From assembly GCA_023433965.1 (NCBI GenBank), contig JAEYTQ010000065.1:1-6803 (forward strand): 6,803 bases of DNA, written 5' to 3'. This document shows positions 1-3,722 of the stretch, piece after piece (the stretch's first letter is position 1; each line of letters starts with the position of its first letter). This DNA comes from Pseudomonadota bacterium (lineage in GTDB: Bacteria; Pseudomonadota; Alphaproteobacteria; Rhizobiales; Xanthobacteraceae). A program made the position numbers and the translations under genes. Below the pieces are notes generated by a model. The model worked only from the letters and a program-made list of their open reading frames with translations, did not search any database and was not told the DNA's origin.

Positions 1-56
1 TGCCTCCAAAACCCATGAGCCGAGAACGTTGCGACGACATTGACCTGACGGACGTC

Positions 57-73
57 TTGGCATGATGTCCGCA
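57..73 (+). promoter_or_regulatory. Weak sigma-54-like promoter motif upstream of the AraC-family gene
   Basis: TTGGCATG, four bases, then CCGCA places a GG pair (59-60) and a GC pair (71-72) exactly 12 bases apart, the invariant -24/-12 geometry of RpoN promoters. The upstream half matches TGGCACG at six of seven bases; the downstream half matches TTGCA at only three of five. A TTGACC at 40-45 resembles a sigma-70 -35 box but has no good -10 at the right spacing. Bases 1-65 can be read on the plus strand as a short open frame ending in TGA at 63-65, possibly the tail of an upstream gene, but it is too short to call. Nothing else is identifiable before 178. Confidence 0.18.
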
Positions 74-177
74 ATACTACGGCCTGAAATCCGGTTTACT
101 GAAGCGCGATGTTTCGCCATTGATGGCCATGCATCGACGTTCATTTGATTGTCTCGTTTCAGCAACCGGCCGAAATC

Positions 178-1146
178 ATGTTGTTCGACGACCTCGCTTC
201 CTCCTCCGCGCTTCAACTGATCGGCTTTTCCGATGTCGATGCGTTTCGGCCGATCGAGACGATGGAGGACGCCAGAAGCATTCCGCTCGACATCCCGACC
301 TTCGCTGCCGCCCGCGCCGTCGTTTCCCTGCCGGCGTGCCGCATCATCATGATGAGATCGTTCGCGCGCATCCTCGATAGCGCCTATCGAATGCCAGGCG
401 GGATGGTGATGCTGCCCATGACCGACGATCTTCAGGCCACCTTCGAGGCAGTGAATCTCGACGGCCGCTTCTTCATGGCGCTTCGCGGCAACGACGAGTG
501 CCATTTCGTCGAGCCGCGGACCAATCATCATGCCATGATCATCTTCTCTCCGGGGCTGACCGACAGAGGCTGGTTCGGCCGCGCCGACTGTTTGCGCGCC
601 CATGTCGCCAACCGGCCCGCCCTGCTCCACACGCGACAACTCCTGCTCGACATCCTGCGCACCGCTTCGGTGCAGCCGCGCCTGTTCGAAACCCCCGACG
701 TTGCGCTCCATCTCCAGGAGGGCCTGCTGCTCGCACTCGACGATCTGTTTCGGATCGATTCAATCTCGGATCGGCGTCTCTCGGACCAGGGCGCGCGGGC
801 GATCAAGCTCGTGCAACGCATCGACGACTACGTCGCGACCTACCCGACTGCGCCGATCTATACGGCCGATCTGGCCCGGGAGCTTGACGTCTCGATCCGC
901 ACTCTCGGCGGCGCCGTCAGCAAGGTACGTGGCATGAGCCTGCACCAGTACATTCGCCTGAAGAGGCTGTGGGCGACCCGCGCCCGGCTCCTCAAGGGCG
1001 GCGGCGCCACCGTCGCCAGTTGCGCACGCGCCCATGGCTTCCATCATCTCGGCGAATTTGCCGCAGCCTACCGTGCGAGCTTCCACGAGGCGCCTTCCGA
1101 CACGCTGGCCCGCGGCCGGCGGAGTGGTGTCCGTCAACCTGACTGA
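178..1146 (+). CDS. AraC-family transcriptional regulator
   Basis: DNA-binding regulator of 322 residues from the ATG at 178. Its C-terminal third (about residues 208-311) is a standard AraC double helix-turn-helix: a first helix-turn-helix around ADLARELDVSIRTLGGAVSK (residues 230-249), a linking helix with HQYIRLKRL, and a second helix-turn-helix around VASCARAHGFHHLGEFAAAY (residues 279-298), followed by the family signature F-x-E-x-P-S-x-T-L. The N-terminal 200 residues are a divergent effector or dimerisation region that I cannot assign to a ligand; it resembles the AraC-binding-like N-domain of EutR-type regulators. The frame opens after a stop at 121-123. The only usable starts are TTG 145 (333 residues) and ATG 178; neither has a clear ribosome site, so ATG was preferred. 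It converges on the tRNA gene. Its target is unknown and no obvious regulated operon adjoins it in the window. Confidence 0.9.
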   Translation: MLFDDLASSSALQLIGFSDVDAFRPIETMEDARSIPLDIPTFAAARAVVSLPACRIIMMRSFARILDSAYRMPGGMVMLPMTDDLQATFEAVNLDGRFFMALRGNDECHFVEPRTNHHAMIIFSPGLTDRGWFGRADCLRAHVANRPALLHTRQLLLDILRTASVQPRLFETPDVALHLQEGLLLALDDLFRIDSISDRRLSDQGARAIKLVQRIDDYVATYPTAPIYTADLARELDVSIRTLGGAVSKVRGMSLHQYIRLKRLWATRARLLKGGGATVASCARAHGFHHLGEFAAAYRASFHEAPSDTLARGRRSGVRQPD

Positions 1147-1202
1147 CGCAGCCACGTCGGTGCGACGGACCGATTGAGAACATATCTGAAACGAATGAGA
1201 AC

Positions 1203-1279
1203 TGGCGCGCTCGGAAGGATTCGAACCTCCGACCCTCGGAATCGAAATCCGATGCTCTATCCAGCTGAGCTACGAGCGC
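1203..1279 (-). tRNA. tRNA-Arg, anticodon TCG
   Basis: The minus strand folds into a complete 77-nt cloverleaf. The acceptor stem GCGCTCG/CGAGCGC is fully paired (1273-1279 with 1207-1213), with discriminator G at 1206 and an encoded CCA at 1203-1205. The D arm is GCTC/GAGC. The anticodon stem TCGGA/TCCGA encloses loop TTTCGAT, with anticodon TCG at 1243-1245. The T arm GGAGG/CCTTC has one G-U pair and loop TTCGAAT. It reads CGA and, by wobble, CGG codons. It is convergent with the AraC gene and lies downstream of the 1430-1930 gene on the same strand. No duplicated tRNA 3' end is visible in the window, so there is no sign of an element integrated here. Confidence 0.97.
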
Positions 1280-1281
1280 CC

Positions 1282-1300
1282 TGGCCCGGGCACCGGGCCA
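1282..1300 (-). other. Perfect 8-bp hairpin abutting the tRNA-Arg 5' end
   Basis: TGGCCCGG (1282-1289) and CCGGGCCA (1293-1300) are exact reverse complements around a 3-base loop. In a minus-strand transcript this hairpin lies in the 5' leader, ending two bases before the mature 5' nucleotide of tRNA-Arg (1279). It is not followed by a T-run, so it does not look like a terminator. It could influence RNase P processing or block read-through folding. The structure is seen directly; the role is inference. Confidence 0.5.
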
Positions 1301-1386
1301 CCGAGATTGCCCGACCGGCGCTGGCGACAAACCAGCACACCGGACGGCGTTCGGATCGGTCCGAATTAGCAGAGAGGCCGGCCAAT

Positions 1387-1417
1387 AAAAAGCCCTTCCG
1401 GCCTCCATCCAGCCGGA
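1387..1417 (-). terminator. Likely intrinsic terminator of the 1430-1930 gene
   Basis: Thirteen bases past the stop codon of the minus-strand gene, TCCGGC (1417-1412 on the minus strand) can pair with GCCGGA (1402-1397) around a 9-base loop. After AGGGC the transcript runs into five U residues (1391-1387) and then AUU. The five-base gap before the U-run is longer than ideal. The downstream arm of the hairpin is also half of a competing 8-bp inverted repeat (1374-1381 with 1398-1405), so the terminator may be conditional. Two more stem-loops follow before the tRNA leader: TTCGGA/TCCGAA at 1350-1365 and GCTGG/CCAGC at 1320-1336. Confidence 0.45.
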
Positions 1418-1429
1418 TCGAGAGCGCCG

Positions 1430-1930
1430 TCACCAAGTCGTGTTGAAAAGGCCGAAATGCGGCTGCTGAGCGACCCGGATCATGGGACGGCTGGGCTGCT
1501 GAGGCGCCGGACGCGTCCTGACGATCTTGCGCTTGGGCTGCGCCTGTATCGGACTAGCTTGAGCTTCGGACTTCGTTGCCGCGGCCGGCTCGGCCTTCGT
1601 TGCCGGGGTGAACTGGGCGAAGGTCTCGCTCACCCGCATCTTGGCCGACATCTCGGCGAGCGCCGGCGAGACGCCCTCTTGGACCGGCGGCTGGGGGGCC
1701 GCAGCGGTGGCGATCTTCACCGCGGGTGCGGCTATCGTCGGTTGGCTGGTGTCGAGCACGACGCGCTCAGGCAGATGCCGATTGGACCGGATACGGATCA
1801 GCGGCTGGTCGTTGCCGGTGGCCGCGACCACTTGGGCTACGGGCGCCGCCGGCGGGAAGACGAAGTCCGCCGCGAACAACAGTGCGAGCAAAGCTCCACC
1901 GACAAAGATGAAATATCTAAAGATGGGCAT
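1430..1930 (-). CDS. Small membrane-anchored protein with a Pro/Ala-rich tail (hypothetical)
   Basis: A 166-residue protein of unknown function. Residues 1-25 form a short N-terminal segment and one hydrophobic helix (IFVGGALLALLFAADFVF), so it is probably a single-pass inner-membrane protein with the bulk in the periplasm. A small ordered-looking motif follows at 44-60 (LIRIRSNRHLPERVVLD), which I recall as typical of a short family conserved in Bradyrhizobium-type genomes. Residues 62-150 are low-complexity, rich in Ala, Pro, Gln and Lys, with a partly repeated ATK(A/S)E unit at 110-123; the C-terminus is basic and then ends HFGLFNTTW. The ATG at 1930 is preceded by GGAG with an 8-base spacing, supporting this start. 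It is followed by a probable terminator and then tRNA-Arg. An EcfG-like promoter 45 bases upstream suggests general-stress control. Confidence 0.8.
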   Translation of the reverse strand: MPIFRYFIFVGGALLALLFAADFVFPPAAPVAQVVAATGNDQPLIRIRSNRHLPERVVLDTSQPTIAAPAVKIATAAAPQPPVQEGVSPALAEMSAKMRVSETFAQFTPATKAEPAAATKSEAQASPIQAQPKRKIVRTRPAPQQPSRPMIRVAQQPHFGLFNTTW

Positions 1931-1974
1931 CGGCCGCGCTCCGGCCCCGCATCCGCGCGTGGGCTCTCCGCCTC

Positions 1975-1999
1975 AACAGGCGATCTTTCAATTGGTTCC
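1975..1999 (-). promoter_or_regulatory. EcfG-type (general stress) promoter candidate
   Basis: On the minus strand GGAAC (1999-1995) is followed after 17 bases by GTT (1977-1975), or after 16 bases by TGTT. The alphaproteobacterial EcfG consensus as I know it is GGAAC, 16-17 bases, CGTT, so only one base of the -10 core differs. The -10 lies about 45 bases before the ATG at 1930, a normal distance. The match is seen directly; use by EcfG is inference. Confidence 0.42.
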
Positions 2000-2089
2000 T
2001 GGTCCAGCCGTTCGGTTCAAATGGCGATGCACGCATTTTTTGCCAATGACCGCGGAGAGTAACTTTTCCGCTACCGGCACACGCCGCAC

Positions 2090-2662
2090 TCAAGCGCGGC
2101 GCGCAGCAACCAGAGAGCATTTCGCCTGTTCGGCATTCACGTTAACGAAGCCGACGGAGATATGCGCAAAGGTCTTGCGGCTCTTCATGGCCACCGGGTC
2201 CGCCAGCACCCGGCTGCGGTCCGTAAGATGACTGCCATCGCGTCGCATGAAGGCACAGACGATCTCGACATCTCTTACGGCATAGTCATTGTCGTTTCGC
2301 AGCGTGAACGTCACCAGCGCCTTGGAGCCAAGGCCGCCGCGACGCCAGGTCTGAGATGAAATCCTGAGCCGACCGAGCTCTGCTGTCGCCGGGACCTGAG
2401 CTTCGGTGGCCGGCAACGCCGCTCGGGACACATCGCCGGAGGGAGGCGCCTCAACAGCCGCCAGCTCGCTCCTTGCCGGCTCAGCACTATTGCCCTTGGA
2501 AAGGGGTAGCAGCATCCAGATTCCGCATCCGGCGACGATCGCCGCCAGCAGCCACAGAAGGCTTCGGCCGAACGAGACGCTCGCGATCGTGACGGCGCGC
2601 GCCACGCGTTCGCCAGTCCCGGCGAAACGCCCCAGTCCGAGCCGGTCGAGCCTGGCGTTCAT
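2090..2662 (-). CDS. Single-pass membrane protein with a small C-terminal beta domain (hypothetical)
   Basis: A 190-residue protein of unknown function. A basic N-terminus (residues 1-33) precedes one hydrophobic helix at about 34-54, then an Ala/Pro/Glu-rich linker (58-95), then a compact domain at about 98-187. That domain has alternating beta-strand patterns (LVTFTLRNDNDYAVRDVEIV, residues 116-135; KTFAHISVGFVN, 163-174), resembling the FxLYD-like, Ig-type domains that pack on the outer face of membranes; this resemblance is by eye. Cys136 and Cys182 fall in strands and could form a disulfide if periplasmic. VAGC (43-46) fits a lipobox, but the hydrophobic stretch continues past the Cys, so a transmembrane anchor is more likely. 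The ATG at 2662 has only a weak upstream GAGAG. It is transcribed in the same direction as the 1430-1930 gene, 159 bases upstream of it. Confidence 0.8.
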   Translation of the reverse strand: MNARLDRLGLGRFAGTGERVARAVTIASVSFGRSLLWLLAAIVAGCGIWMLLPLSKGNSAEPARSELAAVEAPPSGDVSRAALPATEAQVPATAELGRLRISSQTWRRGGLGSKALVTFTLRNDNDYAVRDVEIVCAFMRRDGSHLTDRSRVLADPVAMKSRKTFAHISVGFVNVNAEQAKCSLVAARRA

Positions 2663-2718
2663 GGTTGCACACCGCTCTCGGCCGAAGCACCGACGATGGA
2701 TTCGGCCACAGCTTCCTT

Positions 2719-2743
2719 AATCCAGCCAGAGAACTAAGGTTCC
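2719..2743 (-). promoter_or_regulatory. Weak EcfG-like promoter motif
   Basis: GGAAC (2743-2739, minus strand) is followed after 16 bases by GATT (2722-2719), 56 bases before the ATG at 2662. The -35 half is perfect; the -10 half keeps only the TT of CGTT. The same GGAAC also forms part of a short dyad, GAAC-TAAG-GTTC (2732-2742 region), which could be an operator instead. It is listed mainly because the next gene on this strand has a better copy of the pattern. Confidence 0.2.
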
Positions 2744-2791
2744 CGGCATCGTGCGATTCGGCAACGGCGGTGGCGAGCACCGGCCGAGGCC

Positions 2792-2817
2792 GCTAACATG
2801 CGCAGCGCATCGCTAGC
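2792..2817. promoter_or_regulatory. Perfect dyad just upstream of the VOC gene
   Basis: ATGCGC-A-GCGCAT (2798-2810) is a perfect 13-base dyad, flanked by a second pair of arms GCTA (2792-2795) and TAGC (2814-2817). It ends five bases before the GGAG ribosome site (2822-2825) of the VOC gene. It could be a repressor operator or a 5' UTR stem-loop affecting translation. The symmetry is seen; the function is inference. Confidence 0.3.
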
Positions 2818-2832
2818 CTTTGGAGAAATGGA

Positions 2833-3219
2833 ATGGCATTCGCCGTCACTTGGGATCACGTCCATCTGCGCAGCCCCGATCCGGAGGCCACCGCGGCCTG
2901 GTTGCGGGACATCCTCGGCGGCGAGGTCGTGCACGCCCCCGGACGAATCGACGTGAACCTCGGCGGGGCCAGGATCTTCGTCGCACCGCTGGAGGGCGAT
3001 GGCGCCGTCAACCCGCCGCCCCCGCACCCGCACCAGGGTCTCGACCATTTCGGCCTGACCGTGAAGGACATCGACGCCGTGGCCGCCGAGATCAAGGCCA
3101 AGGGCGTCACGTTCACGCGCGAGCCGACGACCATCCGGCCCGGCGTGCGCATTTGCTTCATCCGTGGCCCAGAGGGCATCTCCATCGAGCTGCTCGAAAG
3201 GGACAAGAAATACACCTAA
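2833..3219 (+). CDS. VOC / glyoxalase-fold family protein
   Basis: A 128-residue single-domain member of the vicinal oxygen chelate superfamily (glyoxalase I, extradiol dioxygenase, bleomycin/fosfomycin resistance). Both beta-alpha-beta-beta-beta modules are present: WDHVHLRSPDPEATAAWLRD (residues 7-26) opens the first and LDHFGLTVKDIDAVAAEIKA (70-89) the second, which ends GPEGISIELLER (112-123). By position, His9, His72 and Glu119 match three of the four metal ligands of glyoxalase I. The fourth, normally Glu on the last strand of module one, falls at Phe49 in ARIFVAPLEG, so classical glyoxalase I activity is doubtful. The substrate cannot be deduced. The start at 2833 is supported by GGAG at 2822-2825 with 7-base spacing; an ATG at 2828 is out of frame. 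It lies 149 bases upstream of the GrlR-like gene on the same strand. Confidence 0.9.
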   Translation: MAFAVTWDHVHLRSPDPEATAAWLRDILGGEVVHAPGRIDVNLGGARIFVAPLEGDGAVNPPPPHPHQGLDHFGLTVKDIDAVAAEIKAKGVTFTREPTTIRPGVRICFIRGPEGISIELLERDKKYT

Positions 3220-3289
3220 AGGCCCTACGCGAAGAGGCCAGCAGACTGGCGGCTCGCCGCGACGGCATCCGGGCCGCCAAACTGCCGCG

Positions 3290-3318
3290 TTGCACCAACG
3301 GAAGGGCTTTGGCATAAA
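3290..3318 (+). promoter_or_regulatory. Possible sigma-70 promoter for the GrlR-like gene
   Basis: TTGCAC (3290-3295), 17 bases, then CATAAA (3313-3318) gives ideal spacing but only three of six and four of six consensus matches. The -10 lies about 50 bases before the ATG at 3369. If real, the GrlR-like gene has its own promoter besides any read-through from the VOC gene. No terminator is seen between 3220 and 3289. Confidence 0.25.
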
Positions 3319-3368
3319 AGCGGGACCGGTTACGCCATTGGGCGATGGCGGCCGGCCTACGGGACGTT

Positions 3369-3722
3369 ATGAAGAACGGCCTTTACTCGATTCATGTGAC
3401 GCTGCTCGATGGTCGAGCCGGCAAGGGCAGCGGCGTGATTCTTTTCCGCGACGGCAAGATTCTTGGCGGCGATGCCTATCTCTATTACACCGGCAGCTAC
3501 GTGGTGAAGGACAGCACCACCTTCAAGGGCGAGGTGCTGGTGCAGCGGCACACGACGCCACGGGGCGACGACAACCCGCTGTTCGGCGGTCCTGCACCGG
3601 TCGGCATCGGCGTCAGCGGCACCTACACGGACACGCGCGCCGAGATGACCGGTACGGCGCTGGTCGGCAAGGCCAGCCTGATCTTCGGCGCTACCCTGCA
3701 CAAGCTCGCAGAGGCTGACTGA
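3369..3722 (+). CDS. GrlR-like small beta-barrel regulatory protein
   Basis: A 117-residue protein resembling GrlR, the lipocalin-like negative regulator of the LEE type III secretion genes in enteropathogenic E. coli, which binds the activator GrlA. Shared landmarks, compared from memory, are the opening MKNGLYSI, the G-x-G-x-x-x-x-x-x-G-x-I-x-G-G-D segment (residues 20-35) and Y-x-G (40-42). The rest (EVLVQRHTTPRGDDNPLFGG, 55-74, and GVSGTYTDTRAEMTGTALVG, 81-100) continues as alternating strands. The acidic EDED loop that GrlR uses for GrlA is not present; the equivalent stretch is VVKDSTTFKG (45-54). No type III secretion genes are in the window, so a regulatory role is only suggested by family. 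ATG 3369 was preferred because the family starts MKxGxYS; ATG 3345 would add eight residues. Its TGA directly abuts the convergent kinase stop. Confidence 0.8.
   Translation: MKNGLYSIHVTLLDGRAGKGSGVILFRDGKILGGDAYLYYTGSYVVKDSTTFKGEVLVQRHTTPRGDDNPLFGGPAPVGIGVSGTYTDTRAEMTGTALVGKASLIFGATLHKLAEAD

Noticed and set aside
1203..1279. tRNA-Arg as an integration site for a mobile element
   Set aside because: No integrase and no repeated copy of the tRNA 3' end is visible on either side within the window.
992..1408. Minus-strand open frame containing VAQLDRASDFDSEGRRFES
   Set aside because: Another well-known spurious translation, here of the sense strand of the tRNA; it also overlaps the AraC gene antisense.
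1174..1446. Plus-strand open frame with LGRIRTSDPRNRNPM across the tRNA
   Set aside because: This peptide is the familiar false translation of the antisense strand of a tRNA gene; the cloverleaf explains the sequence.
2019..2041. Plus-strand hairpin (AAATGGCG/CGCATTT with one bulge) followed by a T-run
   Set aside because: It has terminator shape for the plus strand, but no plus-strand gene lies upstream within about 870 bases, and the stem is bulged and AT-weak.
1457..2231. Two plus-strand open frames (1457-2062 and 1608-2231) opposite the small membrane-protein genes
   Set aside because: They are Arg/Gly-rich with no family resemblance, and run through two minus-strand genes and their promoter region.
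2519..2530. Lipobox-like VAGC in the 2090-2662 protein (residues 43-46)
   Set aside because: The n-region is over 30 residues and the hydrophobic stretch continues beyond the Cys, so a transmembrane anchor is more likely than a lipoprotein signal.
2734..3315. 193-codon minus-strand open frame opposite the VOC gene
   Set aside because: The plus-strand frame is a clear VOC domain with a good ribosome site; the minus-strand translation is unrecognisable.
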